Of a stretch of DNA of 56,123 nt, positions 24,241-35,300 are shown piece by piece (the first letter of the stretch is position 1; every line of letters starts with the position of its first letter). Both the position numbers and the translations under genes were made by a program. This DNA is from Aporhodopirellula sallentina SM41 (GTDB lineage: Bacteria; Planctomycetota; Planctomycetia; Pirellulales; Pirellulaceae), in contig NZ_ANOH01000215.1 in assembly GCF_000346505.1 (NCBI RefSeq), positions 1 to 56,123 on the forward strand, given 5' to 3'. The notes under the pieces are model-generated. The model was not told the DNA's origin. It made no database searches and worked only from the letters and a program-made list of their open reading frames with translations.

Positions 24241-27200
24241 TGGATCTCGGTGGCGAGGAAATCCGCAGCAGCCAGAGAGGGAATCATCTGTTCTCAGTAC
24301 AGCATCGACATCCGAGTGTCGATGTGCCGCGGCGCAAGCGCGAAAAGGCGATGATGCCGCATTCGAAAGATGTCCTCGCGCGATGTCAGCGTTTGACACC
24401 GGATGAACAAGACAAACTGGTGGAACGCTGGAATCAAACGAGCGAACCGTGGGCGGATGATCCATGCCTGCATGAGTTGTTCGTGCGGCAGGCCGAGAAA
24501 ACGCCTGACGCGCCGGCGGTGATCTTTGACGACAAGTCGCTTTCCTATGGAGAACTCCACACTCAGTCGACACGAGTTGCCGAGCGGCTGATCGAATCAG
24601 GAGTGGCCCCCGAAGAAGTCGTCGGTGTGGTTCTCGACGGGACGCCGAACGCCTACATCGGAATTCTCGGTATTTTGAAGGCGGGAGCGGCTTACCTGCC
24701 GATCAACCCGGATTTCCCACGCGATCGAATTCTGTTTTTTCTGCGGCAGGCCGAAGCACGCTTTCTCGTTGGCGAACTCGACGCGGCGATCATTGAAGAG
24801 ATCCCCCGGTTATGCACGATTGCGATCGACGGAGAGTCCTCCGCAACCGGGACGGTGAAGTTGCCAAACGTGGCCGCCGAATCGTTGGCGTATGTGCTGT
24901 TCACGTCCGGATCGACGGGCAAGCCCAAAGGGGTGATGTTGAATCACCGAGGGCCGGTCAACACCGTTCGTGATATCAATGTCCGTCTTCAAGTCGGTCA
25001 ATCGGATCGAGCCCTCGCGCTCTCGTCGCTCGGGTTCGACTTGTCGGTTTTTGATCTGTTCGGGATGTGGGGAGCCGGCGGTGCGATCGTCCTGCCAACG
25101 CCATCGGAGTCTCGTGATCCTGCGAAATGGGCGAATTTGATCGACCGCCATGACATCACGATTTGGAATTCCGTTCCGGCGTTGATGGAAATGCTGGTCA
25201 CTTTTTTCGAGGGAAATCGCGTTCTTTCGTCGCTGCGTTTGGTCATGCTCAGTGGTGATTGGATTCCGGTGACACTGCCCGATCGAATCCGCCTCGTCGC
25301 GCCGCAAGCGGAGCTAGTGTCGCTCGGAGGCAGCACAGAAGTGTCCATTTGGTCGGTCATCTTTCCGATCGACGGGGTCGATCCGAAATGGACGAGCATC
25401 CCGTACGGCAAACCGCTTCGCAACCAACAATGTTACGTCGTTGATGAACAATCGAATCTTTGCAAGATCGGCGAAACCGGCGAGCTGTGCCTAGGTGGCG
25501 TTGGCGTGGCACTCGGTTATCTCAACCGCCCCGATTTGACTGAACAACAATTTGTCAGTGACCCTTTCGGAAAGGGAACAACGCTCTATCGAACCGGAGA
25601 CCTCTGTCGATACGGCGAGGATGGCAACATCGAGTTCCTCGGCCGAGCAGATCAGCAAGTCAAAATCCACGGCTACCGGATCGGGCTAGGCGAAATCGAA
25701 TCCGAAATCACGAAATTGACTGGAGTCCGTGAAGCCGCCGTCATCGCGAATGAAGGCAATACCGGGGCTCGACTGATCGCCTACGCGGTCTTCGAAGACG
25801 GCCATGAGATTTGCCTCGCGGAGTTAAACCAGCGGTTAGCAGAAAGTCTCCCGCACTACATGTTGCCCTCCGCCCTCGTCGCGATTGAGCGTCTCCCTTT
25901 GACCGCCAACGGCAAGGTCGACCGCAAGTCGCTGCCGATCCCGCAAGTGAATTGCGATGCCGGGGCCGATCTATCAGAGGTAAACGAAACCGGAGCGTTT
26001 CTAGTCGCGACGTTGCGTGACCTGCTGCATTTGCCGAACGTCGACCCGAAAGTAGGGTTCATGGAACTCGGCGGCAATTCGCTGGCCGCGGTCGCACTGG
26101 CCGCTCGCGTGAAGGCAAAGTACGGAGTACGGCTCGAGTTCTGGGGGATTCTTGCACAGTCGCCTAGCACGATTGAACTATCCCAGCAAATCGATGATCT
26201 CGTCCAAAACAAGACCGCCGAATCTTACACGGTGTCGGCAATCGGACACGAAAGCCTTTCCGTTGCACCGGTGTCATCGCACCAGCAGCAGATGTGGATC
26301 GAGCATTTCCTGGTTGCTAACCGTGGCAGGTACAACATCCCGCTCGTTTACGACGTCAAAGGTGAATTCAATCTTGACGCGTTCGAACATGCGTATCAAC
26401 AGGTCGTTGACCGGCATCACGTACTACGCACTGTTTATGAGGCAACCGCCGAGGGTTTGGTCCAACGCGTTTTGTCGTCCTCGTCGTTTTCGATCGATCG
26501 CATCGACCTGAGGGACCGGCAGTGTGACGAACGCGCTCAATTGTTCGAAACGCAGGCTCGTGAATATGTGACCAAGCCGTTCGATCTGTCGATGGAGTCG
26601 CCGATCCGCCTGCGCCTTTATCACATTGGTGAAGAACAGTATCGAATCGTCCTGGCGGTTCATCACATCGCGTTTGACGGACATTCGATCGGCGTGCTGC
26701 AGCGTGATCTCGCGGAGTGTTACAACGCGGCACGCGACAATCGCGCACCGCAATTGCCCAAGTTGTCACATCAATACGCGAACTATTCGGTTTGGCAACG
26801 ACAACGGTTGGAAGATGGATCGTTAGAGCAAGACAGAGATTATTGGCGAGAGAAACTCGGCGGCGAACTGCCCGTGCTCGATCTGCCACGAGATCGATCA
26901 AACGTTGATGACACGGCGAGTGACACGTGTTCGTTGACGGTTGATGGTGACCTGCTGGAGTCGGTTCGGACGTTTTCCGCGGAGCGACAATCAACGTTGT
27001 TTGTCACTTTATTGTCGGCAATCAAAGCGGTCTTTCATCGTTACACCCAACAAGAAGATATCGTCATTGGGTCAGCGGTCACGTCGCGAGATGATCTCGC
27101 AATGGAGGACCTCGTCGGCTATTTCATCAACGTGTTGCCATTGCGGACACGGTTTGATGGCAGCGACAGCTTCGAATGTTTGCAGGCGAAGGTGCGGGAT

Positions 27201-30200
27201 ACGGCGTTCGATGCATTTGCCCATCAACGCTATCCGCTCGATCTTCTGAAGAAGGAAATCTTCAGCGAGGGAGAGATGGGGGACGCGCCCTTCCGCGTGC
27301 TGTTCATTTTAGAAAACCAACCCGACGCGTTGAGCTTGGATGGTGCCTCAACCACGACCATTCCCTTTGACACACGGTTGGCCAAATTTGATCTCTTGAT
27401 AGCCGTCAACGAGTCGCCAGATCGTTTGCGCATCGAACTGCAGTACCGGTGCAAACAGTTCCACCGTCGCCGCGTGGAGCGTTTCGGCGAGCATTTGCGA
27501 GGTCTTTTGGCGAGTGCGGTTGTCGAACCGAGTTGCCCGGTAGACCAACTCAAGATTTTGTCGTCCAACGAACTCGCAACCGTACTGCCTTCGTCATCCA
27601 TACTCGATTTGGCAGACGATGTCGCCATCGAGACTTCGGTCGCGAATCAAGCATTCATCTCTGTGTTGTCGCTATTTGACGACCAGGTACGACGCACACC
27701 TGATTCCCCTGCACTGAGTTTCGAGGGGGAGTATTTGACATACGCCCATCTCGATCGCCGCGCATCCGAACTCGCCGAACGGTTGAGTCGCTTGGGAGTC
27801 CAACAAAATGTTCCTGTAGCGATAATGCTCGAACGTTCGTTCGACATGATCGTGGGCGTGCTCGCGGTCATGAAAGCGGGAGGATGCTACGTTCCCGTTG
27901 ACCCATCGCTCCCCATGCAGCGACGGCGACGGATCCTAGAAAACTGTCACGCTGGTGTTTTGATTTCCGAAACCACTCTCGTCGACCGGATGTCGGCCGA
28001 TGAGGCGGGAACGGTCCTTCACGACCTGCACGTTGTTTCCATCGATCGAAACAATGAGCCTGAGGACGAGTCATACGCGACGGCGGAGAAAACGCCAGGC
28101 GTGCAACTAGATGATCTCGCGTATATCCTTTACACGTCCGGATCGACGGGCGAGCCCAAGGGTGTTGCGATGCGTCACGGTGCCGTGGCAAATTTGATTG
28201 ATTGGCAACTCCGCAACAGCGAAGCCTCTGTCGGAACCAAAACACTGCAATTCGCGTCACTCGGGTTTGACGTGTCATTTCAAGAGATCTTTGCAACGCT
28301 TTGTGGCGGCGGAGAACTGCAGCTCGTTTCGAGCCGTTTACAGCAGGACCTGCTTCAGCTGTGGCGGTTCATTGTTGACGCGGGAACAGAACGCGTGTTT
28401 GTCCCCTTTGTCGTTCTGCGAACTCTCGCGGAGGTGGCGAACGATCGATCACAGCAGTCGTCACTGCGAGAGGTGATGACCGCGGGCGAGCGTTTGGAAA
28501 TCACCCCCGTCGTTCGAAACTTCTTTGCAAAGCGGCCAGAGTGTCGGTTATGGAATCATTACGGACCGACGGAAACGCACGTCGCGACCGCGCATCCACT
28601 CGACCGCGACGCACTTAAGTGGGATACGGTTCCTCCGATCGGAACGCCCATCAACAAATGCGTGGCCGTGGTGCTCGATGAAAACCTGCAACCGGTTCCG
28701 CAAGGCGTCGACGGCGAGTTGTACCTCGGCGGTGAGTGTTTGGCGCAGGGCTACTTCGGCAACGAAACGCTTACAAGTGAGCGATTCATTGAGAACCCGC
28801 ATCCGAACCTGCCTACCGAGCGTCTTTACCGAACCGGCGACATCGCTCGGCTCAACTGGGATCATCAACTCGAGTTCATCCGACGAAACGATCTTCAGGT
28901 TAAGGTGCGGGGACACCGTGTCGAACTGAGTGAAATCGAGTCTGTATTGGCGCAGTGCCCTGGCGTCCGGCAAGCGGTCGTTACGTTCCAACGGAGCGGA
29001 CTAGGTGGGCAACTCAATGCACACGTCATTCGCGACAACGAATCATTGTCGCCACGCGTGCTAGAGGATTTCCTGCGAACGCATGTGCCCGCATACATGA
29101 TGGTCAGCCATTTCGATTTGGTTGATGAGTTCCCGATGACGCCGAGCGGCAAAGTCGATCGCAAACGCTTAGCATCGATCAAAACCACAACCATCGCCCG
29201 ACAAGCGTCCGAGCAAGTGATGCCGACCACGGGGGATCCGTTGATCGATCGGATCACTGAAATTTGGCAGTCCGTTCTGGGCGTGGATGGATTGGATTCA
29301 GAGAGCCATTTCTTTGATTGCGGCGGTGATTCCCTCAGCGCGGCGATCTTGTTCACGCGATTGGAGAAGGAGTTTGGCAAAGCGGTCTCGATGACGAAGC
29401 TCGTCAGCAGTCCAACGATTGGTGAACTCGCTGAGGTCTACCGGCAAAACGAATCCCATGTCGAAGAGTATTGGAACGATCTCGTTCGACTCGATCCGCG
29501 TGGGAAAATCGACCGTGATCAACGTCGAGATACGCAGCGACTACAGGCCCCGTTGTTTTGTTTTCCAGGCATTGATGGGCATCTGTTGAACTTTCGAGAG
29601 ATCGCCGCGATGCTCGGAGAGGATCGAGACGTTTATGGCGTGCAGCCCATCGGGCTCGACGGGGAACGTTCCCAGCCAGAAGCGATTGAAGACCTTGCCC
29701 GACAGCACGTCGAGATGATTCGGCGTGTCACTCCCCATGGGCCGTATCACTTGGCTGGATTCTCGTTTGGCGGCGTGGTCGCCTACGAGGTCGCACAGCA
29801 ACTGCGGCGATGTGGCGAAACAGTGACCCTGGCGATTATCGACGCATTCACCGGCCTACCGATCCCCGCTCCTTTGCATCAGAACCTCCTGTTCCATTTG
29901 CGATACGCCAAAGAATGCCAGGGCCGCCAGCGATGGACGTACCTGTACGAGCGGCTCGTTGGGATGGTGCTCGCGATTCGTTACCGGTTCGGATGGATCA
30001 CAATGGAGCAACGTTTGGAACGCATCATCGGAACCAAGGGGATCTACGCGAAGGTAGCCGCGAAGAACATGGATGTAATTACTAGATACCGCCCCGGTGC
30101 TGCCGAAGGGCCGGCGACGTTGTACAAGGCCAAACTACGAGCAAATTGGCCTGGACGAGATCGCACTGATCCGCAATTGGGATGGGGAGCCGTCTTTCAA

Positions 30201-30311
30201 GAACAAACGCTCGAGGTCGTCGAGGTCGACGGGGCACACGCGAACATGCTTTCCAAAGCCAGGGTACGCGGCCTCGTCGAACACATGCGTCAACGGATTC
30301 AAAACGGCTAG
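24240..30311 (+). CDS. Dimodular nonribosomal peptide synthetase (A-T-C-A-T-TE)
   Basis: 2023 residues. Domains: linker and A1 (about 40-580; LFTSGSTGKPKG at 221, TGDLCRYGEDGN, NGKVDRK), T1 (LGGNSL, phosphopantetheine Ser614), C (about 650-1090; HHIAFDG with His808/His809/Asp813), A2 (about 1130-1650; YTSGSTGEPKG at 1298, TGDIARL, SGKVDRK), T2 (CGGDSL, Ser1698), TE (about 1760-2023; GFSFGG, Ser1842). The protein starts with the linker that normally joins C to A, so module 1 loads without its own C domain and the product is a dipeptide unless used iteratively. Binding-pocket residues of A1 read D-L-F-N-M-S-L-I-W-K, close to the Cys pattern D-L-Y-N-L-S-L-I-W-K. A2 reads D-V-Q-F-M-A-H-V-A-K, nearest to Pro-type patterns I recall (weak). 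ATG 24240 shares one base with the preceding stop; ATG 24351 (AAAAGG upstream) is an alternative. Confidence 0.95.
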   Translation: MDLGGEEIRSSQRGNHLFSVQHRHPSVDVPRRKREKAMMPHSKDVLARCQRLTPDEQDKLVERWNQTSEPWADDPCLHELFVRQAEKTPDAPAVIFDDKSLSYGELHTQSTRVAERLIESGVAPEEVVGVVLDGTPNAYIGILGILKAGAAYLPINPDFPRDRILFFLRQAEARFLVGELDAAIIEEIPRLCTIAIDGESSATGTVKLPNVAAESLAYVLFTSGSTGKPKGVMLNHRGPVNTVRDINVRLQVGQSDRALALSSLGFDLSVFDLFGMWGAGGAIVLPTPSESRDPAKWANLIDRHDITIWNSVPALMEMLVTFFEGNRVLSSLRLVMLSGDWIPVTLPDRIRLVAPQAELVSLGGSTEVSIWSVIFPIDGVDPKWTSIPYGKPLRNQQCYVVDEQSNLCKIGETGELCLGGVGVALGYLNRPDLTEQQFVSDPFGKGTTLYRTGDLCRYGEDGNIEFLGRADQQVKIHGYRIGLGEIESEITKLTGVREAAVIANEGNTGARLIAYAVFEDGHEICLAELNQRLAESLPHYMLPSALVAIERLPLTANGKVDRKSLPIPQVNCDAGADLSEVNETGAFLVATLRDLLHLPNVDPKVGFMELGGNSLAAVALAARVKAKYGVRLEFWGILAQSPSTIELSQQIDDLVQNKTAESYTVSAIGHESLSVAPVSSHQQQMWIEHFLVANRGRYNIPLVYDVKGEFNLDAFEHAYQQVVDRHHVLRTVYEATAEGLVQRVLSSSSFSIDRIDLRDRQCDERAQLFETQAREYVTKPFDLSMESPIRLRLYHIGEEQYRIVLAVHHIAFDGHSIGVLQRDLAECYNAARDNRAPQLPKLSHQYANYSVWQRQRLEDGSLEQDRDYWREKLGGELPVLDLPRDRSNVDDTASDTCSLTVDGDLLESVRTFSAERQSTLFVTLLSAIKAVFHRYTQQEDIVIGSAVTSRDDLAMEDLVGYFINVLPLRTRFDGSDSFECLQAKVRDTAFDAFAHQRYPLDLLKKEIFSEGEMGDAPFRVLFILENQPDALSLDGASTTTIPFDTRLAKFDLLIAVNESPDRLRIELQYRCKQFHRRRVERFGEHLRGLLASAVVEPSCPVDQLKILSSNELATVLPSSSILDLADDVAIETSVANQAFISVLSLFDDQVRRTPDSPALSFEGEYLTYAHLDRRASELAERLSRLGVQQNVPVAIMLERSFDMIVGVLAVMKAGGCYVPVDPSLPMQRRRRILENCHAGVLISETTLVDRMSADEAGTVLHDLHVVSIDRNNEPEDESYATAEKTPGVQLDDLAYILYTSGSTGEPKGVAMRHGAVANLIDWQLRNSEASVGTKTLQFASLGFDVSFQEIFATLCGGGELQLVSSRLQQDLLQLWRFIVDAGTERVFVPFVVLRTLAEVANDRSQQSSLREVMTAGERLEITPVVRNFFAKRPECRLWNHYGPTETHVATAHPLDRDALKWDTVPPIGTPINKCVAVVLDENLQPVPQGVDGELYLGGECLAQGYFGNETLTSERFIENPHPNLPTERLYRTGDIARLNWDHQLEFIRRNDLQVKVRGHRVELSEIESVLAQCPGVRQAVVTFQRSGLGGQLNAHVIRDNESLSPRVLEDFLRTHVPAYMMVSHFDLVDEFPMTPSGKVDRKRLASIKTTTIARQASEQVMPTTGDPLIDRITEIWQSVLGVDGLDSESHFFDCGGDSLSAAILFTRLEKEFGKAVSMTKLVSSPTIGELAEVYRQNESHVEEYWNDLVRLDPRGKIDRDQRRDTQRLQAPLFCFPGIDGHLLNFREIAAMLGEDRDVYGVQPIGLDGERSQPEAIEDLARQHVEMIRRVTPHGPYHLAGFSFGGVVAYEVAQQLRRCGETVTLAIIDAFTGLPIPAPLHQNLLFHLRYAKECQGRQRWTYLYERLVGMVLAIRYRFGWITMEQRLERIIGTKGIYAKVAAKNMDVITRYRPGAAEGPATLYKAKLRANWPGRDRTDPQLGWGAVFQEQTLEVVEVDGAHANMLSKARVRGLVEHMRQRIQNG

Positions 30312-30320
30312 AGCGTTTTG
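30300..30320 (+). terminator. Hairpin at the end of the peptide synthetase gene
   Basis: CAAAACG (30300-30306) pairs with CGTTTTG (30314-30320) around GCTAGAG, which contains the stop codon. It lies between two convergent genes and could stop transcription from the plus strand; the stem is short. Confidence 0.4.
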
Positions 30321-30421
30321 AGATTTACCGTGTCTAATCCGCGTTGCTGAATCTGCCAAAACTCAGGCCACCGAAGTCTCGCAACATCGGCTACGTCAAT
30401 CTTTCAAACGAGCTCAACGCC

Positions 30422-31912
30422 TCAGTCCAATTCTTCGGCGAGGCGTTCGGTGTCCGTTCGAAGTTTCCGCATGTACTGTCGCCACTCCAATTCAAGGGTG
30501 GTGCGATCTCCGAAACAGTCATCGAAGATCTTGAGCAGTTCGTCTGCACGGGCATTCCAATCCTCTTTGGTAAACTCGCCTTCAGGATCCTTCAGTTGAC
30601 CGACCCGCTTGTAGAATTTCATCAACGAATCAAAGCGTTGGTTGAACAGAAAATGCGTCAACGCCCAAGCTTGCCCGTAGGCGGGTAACTGGTTTCCAAG
30701 TGCGGACTCGAGCACAAAGCCGAAATCGGACACGATAAACTCGAGACTCCCCCGCAATTTGTCACGTTCGAGAATTCGGTAGTAGTTGATACGTGTTTGA
30801 TCGACCACACCGACACCGCTCCACTTGGCCAATTTTGCGGATTCAAAATACGACGCCATTCCTTCGTGGACCCATCGGACGAACGCGGCGTCGCGTGGGA
30901 AGACTCCCGTGTTCGCCGTCAATTGATGGATGGCTTCATGAGAAACCGTGGAAACATCTTCACTTTCGCGAGTGATATCGATCAGCAGTTCGATCGTTTT
31001 CGCGAACCGGATCAGGTCACCTGCACCGGGAAGGCGATTCCTCTTCGCGTTCGTTCTCGCCGTGGTGAGTTGTTGATCGAGCTCCATGAGAACTCTGAAA
31101 TGCTCGGAGGTTCCCGAATCGTAGAACATCGAAATGTTCTCCTTCGGCAGATAGAACCCGGCGGTCTGTTTGAGACTCCCGCCGAGGCGTCGTTCCATCT
31201 GAAGGAAATCTCCGTGGCGACTGAACAGCACTACTTCGAGTCGCTCGCGTGGCGGACGTAGAAAGACCCCACGAAACGCGAACGTTAAGAAATACGACTC
31301 GTAAACCGTCTCAAGCAATTCGAGACGCATTTCGGCGCGAGTCTTCCCCGTCACTTCGTCTTCGGCTTGCTCGGCATCATGCAACAGGAGAAAGTGCTTG
31401 CTGCGTGTCACCTGCATCTCGCGTCCGCCGACGAAGTCCCGCGCGTGCGCTTCAATTTTGGGATCGGTTGGCACCGACGCGTTGAGGTAGCGCATCAGTC
31501 CGGCGAGTTTGCGAAGCTTCAAATGCTTCGGGTCGATCTTCCATGCGACGCTAAGGAGCGACTTGGATTCCTCGAGCATCCCGTTTTCGAGGCACCACTG
31601 TGAAAGCTCGAGTGCCTTCTCGACATCGTTTTCCTTGCGAACCGTCCGCAGGCGTTTGGCATAAATCGCCTGAGGCGACGGACTCTTCACCACATGAATG
31701 TCACGGGAACTGAAGTGCAACGATCCGCGCGGATGCCGAAGCGTCGCATTCCCACCGGCGTGATGCGTCACCGATCCTTCGAGCAACAGTTGCAACTGCG
31801 TCCCCGGCAGTCGGTAAAGGGTGTAGTCCGCCCGTGCGGTGGTCATGAATGGCTGCCCACAGAAGGACAGTAACAATAGCAAGAAAATTGCGAAAGAATG
31901 AACTCGAATCAT
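30422..31912 (-). CDS. DUF1570 secreted putative metallopeptidase
   Basis: 496 residues with a signal peptide (SFAIFLLLLLSFCGQPFMTTARA). The DUF1570 domain occupies the C-terminal two thirds: LEVVLFSRHGDFLQMERRLG, AGFYLPKENISMFYD and the zincin motif in VSHEAIHQL (His325-Glu326-x-x-His329), followed by FVRWVHEGMASYFES with a downstream Glu suited as third zinc ligand. The first part (to ~170) has short helical repeats, SQWCLENGMLEESKSLLSVA, of TPR type. The family is expanded in planctomycetes; peptidase activity is inferred from HExxH. ATG 31912 is chosen over the upstream 31939 for the signal peptide. Confidence 0.88.
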   Translation of the reverse strand: MIRVHSFAIFLLLLLSFCGQPFMTTARADYTLYRLPGTQLQLLLEGSVTHHAGGNATLRHPRGSLHFSSRDIHVVKSPSPQAIYAKRLRTVRKENDVEKALELSQWCLENGMLEESKSLLSVAWKIDPKHLKLRKLAGLMRYLNASVPTDPKIEAHARDFVGGREMQVTRSKHFLLLHDAEQAEDEVTGKTRAEMRLELLETVYESYFLTFAFRGVFLRPPRERLEVVLFSRHGDFLQMERRLGGSLKQTAGFYLPKENISMFYDSGTSEHFRVLMELDQQLTTARTNAKRNRLPGAGDLIRFAKTIELLIDITRESEDVSTVSHEAIHQLTANTGVFPRDAAFVRWVHEGMASYFESAKLAKWSGVGVVDQTRINYYRILERDKLRGSLEFIVSDFGFVLESALGNQLPAYGQAWALTHFLFNQRFDSLMKFYKRVGQLKDPEGEFTKEDWNARADELLKIFDDCFGDRTTLELEWRQYMRKLRTDTERLAEELD

Positions 31913-32357
31913 GCGAGCGCGTGCCTCCAAAATGCCCAATAACCACGAAACCTAAACCGCCTCCAAACAGAAGCCGGAATTCTTGTTTCGCGTCCACAAA
32001 CGGGACACCTCAGAAAACCATCTCACCTCGCGTGCCCCATTCGACGAGATGCCCCCCAGTTTAAACCAAACACTCCCCCGACGTTTTCGCGATGCAAATT
32101 TTTCCACCAGCCACCTGCTCGACGCCTGTCCTGCTCCAACACCGCCCTTCTTTCTGACGAATCACTTGCCCGAGTGCTGCGGCACTTTTGTGCTAGAAGA
32201 AATGTCGATCGTGAAGGTTTTCGTCTCGCCGTTCGTTTAGCCTTTTCGCCTTGGCGGAGAACTGCCCCGCGCCGCAACGCAATGGTCACGTCCCCGCCGC
32301 TCTCCCTCCCGCCCCCCACGTCCTGCTGCGTGGTTCCCCACCAAGAGAAGACTGCAC
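31913..32357. other. Divergent intergenic region between DUF1570 gene and rhamnosidase
   Basis: 445 bases. I see no gene, repeat or clear promoter consensus. Overlapping open frames here run into the rhamnosidase in the wrong strand or frame and have Arg/Ser/Pro-rich shadow composition. Both flanking promoters must lie here. Confidence 0.6.
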
Positions 32358-35300
32358 GTGATTCGCTTTTGCTTCCGCTCTGTATTCCTGCTCGCCACGG
32401 TACTCTGCGTCTCATCCCCGGTTTCAGCGATGACGCCAACGGTCCTCCGCTGTGAGTATCTCGAGAACCCACTCGGGATCGACGCAACAACGCCACGTCT
32501 GAGTTGGCGGTTGGAATCCGAACAGCGAGGGCAACGGCAAGTCGCCTATCAAGTTTTGGTGGCGTCGACAGAGGAAAATCTCGCGACCGACGTCGGTGAC
32601 CTCTGGGACTCGGGACGCGTCGACTCTGATCAAACGTTGTTTGTCCCTTATCAAGGAAAAACGTTGCGTTCGCGTCAGCAGTGTTTTTGGAAGGTGCGGT
32701 CGTGGAGCAGTGACGCGGATCAACCACGGTGGAGCGAACCGGCATCATGGTCGATGGGCTTGCTCGAGAATGATGACTGGCAAGCGGATTATATTTCTTA
32801 CCGTGACACAGATCCCGTTCACAACGATCCGGCTGAATTGCATTTGCCTGCCGCTCGCCAATACCGCCGAGAGTTCGCGGCGTCCAAGACTGTTGAACGC
32901 GCAACCATTTACTGCACCGCATTGGGCGTATACGAACTCAGTCTCAACGGTGCGCGCGTCGGCGACGCTTTCTTTGCCCCCGGTTGGACCGATTATCGGC
33001 AACGTGCGTACTACAACACCTACGACGTGACCGAGATGATCCTGAGCGGCGGCAACGCGCTCGGGTTATGGGTCGCCGACGGTTGGTACAGTGGCTACGT
33101 CGGGTTCGGTTTGCTAACCGGCATCGGCACGGAGAAAACAGGGCGTTCAACCTATGGCAAGACTCCCTCGGTGATGGCGCAGTTGGAAATCCATTACACC
33201 GACGGAACGCACGAAACGATCGGCACGGATGAAACATGGAAAGTTTCCGGAAACGGTCCGATCGAAGAAGCGGATTTCCTGATGGGAGAATCGTACGACG
33301 CGACAAAAGAAACGCCCGGCTGGAACGAAACCGGGTTCGATGATCACGATTGGGAAAACGCCGTTCTGGCAAAAGACAACGGGAGCAAGACGGCAACGTT
33401 CTATCAGTTTCGCAACCCTAATCGTCCGAACCAACCGGTCAGAAAGGCAGGCGAAAAGGCGGAGTTCGGTTTCGTCCGACCAAAACTCGAAGCGTTTCCT
33501 GGCGTCCCCGTCCGCATTACCGAGGAGGTTCCCGCAAAGAAGGTCACACCACGACAACCGGGAACGTTCATCTTTGACCTCGGGCAGAACTTTGCCGGAA
33601 TCATTCGTCTCAAAGTAAAAGGCCCCGCCGGCCAACGCATTCGAATTCGATACGCAGAAATGCTGCATCCCGACGGTCGAATCATGACGGAAAATCTCCG
33701 CAAGGCACGAGCGACGGACTACTACACGTGTCGCGGGGACGAAAACGGTGAGGTCTATCAACCTCGATTCACGTTTCACGGTTTCCAGTATGTCGAGGTA
33801 TCCAATTACCCCGGCACACCGACCCTCGACAGCGTCACAGGTTTGGTACTGCATAGCGACACGCCCATGGTGAGTTCATTCACCTGCAACGATCCCATGG
33901 TCAACCGGTTGTTCCAAAACGTGTTGTGGACCCAACGGGCGAACTTCATCGACCTTCCCACCGACTGCCCCCAACGGGATGAACGAATGGGTTGGACCGG
34001 TGACGCACAGGCATACATCGCAACGGCGGCGTACAACGCAGATATCGGTGCGTTCTACACCAAGTGGATGCGTGAGTTGATGGAATCACAACGGCCTAGC
34101 GGAGCGTTTCCGGGCTACGCGCCGTTCCCCTTCCAGCACGGCCAAGACTTTGGAACCGCGTGGGCGGACGCGGGCGTGATCTGCCCGTGGACAATTTGGC
34201 AATGCTATGGGGACACACGCATTATCGAGACGTGTTGGCCCGAGATGACCAGGTTCATGCAGTGGCGGCAGCGCACGAGTGTCAACGATCTAGGAGTCGC
34301 ACATGGGAATGCCTGGGGCGACTGGTTGGCTCAGGGCGTCAAGACACCGCTGGAGTACATCGACAGTGTGTACCTTGCGATCTCGGCAAAAATGATGTCG
34401 GAGATGGCCGAAGCGATCGGCCGTGACGACGCGGCTCAACAATATCGTGAACAATTTCAACGAACCAAAGCCGCATTCGCAGACAAGTATCTCCGCGAGG
34501 ATGGCAGCGTCAACGTAAACACACAAACCGCGCAGGCGTTGGCCTTGTTCGCAGATTTGATTCCGGAGGAGAAACGAACCGCGACCGCTCGTCACCTCGC
34601 GAACATGCTCAAAGCAAACGGCAATCGCATGGCGACAGGCTTTCTCGGCACGCGGCCCCTGTTGCCGGTACTGTCGGCATCGGGGCAACACGACCTCGCG
34701 ACGTTCCTTTTGCAGTCACGTGAATTTCCTTCCTGGGGTTACGAGATCCGCAACGGCGCGACGACGATTTGGGAACGATGGGACAGCTACACGAGAGAAG
34801 ACGCGTTCGGTCGGCACAATGCGGCGATGAATTCGTTCTCGCACTACGCCTTCGGTGCGGTATGCGAATGGATGTTTCGCACGCTCGCGGGAATCCAGTC
34901 CGACGGACCGGGATACAAAAAAATCATCATCCGCCCCACTGTGCCCTCACCAGGCAGCAACGCATTGCACGAACCGATAAACCGAGTAGACGCCACCTAC
35001 GAAAGCATCCGCGGGATGATCGAAAGTCATTGGAAGCTAGAAGATGATCGGTTCGAGTTAGGCGTTCGCATTCCCACCAATACGACCGCAACCGTGTTCC
35101 TACCAACAGACGACGCGGCCAGCATCACTGAATCCGGAAAATCGATCATCAGTCACCCGCACGTTCGCCTGATCGCTCAAACCGATCAAACGTGCCAACT
35201 AGCTGTGCAGTCCGGCGAGTACCAATTCGAATGTGCCAGCGGAATCGCTCCGGCCGAAGAAGCGTTAACAACGAGCGAACCGATTGACAACTCGGTGAAT

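Noticed and set aside
32023-32922. 299-codon minus-strand frame overlapping the GH78 start
   Set aside because: Arg/Ser-rich antisense shadow of the rhamnosidase, which has a full domain set.
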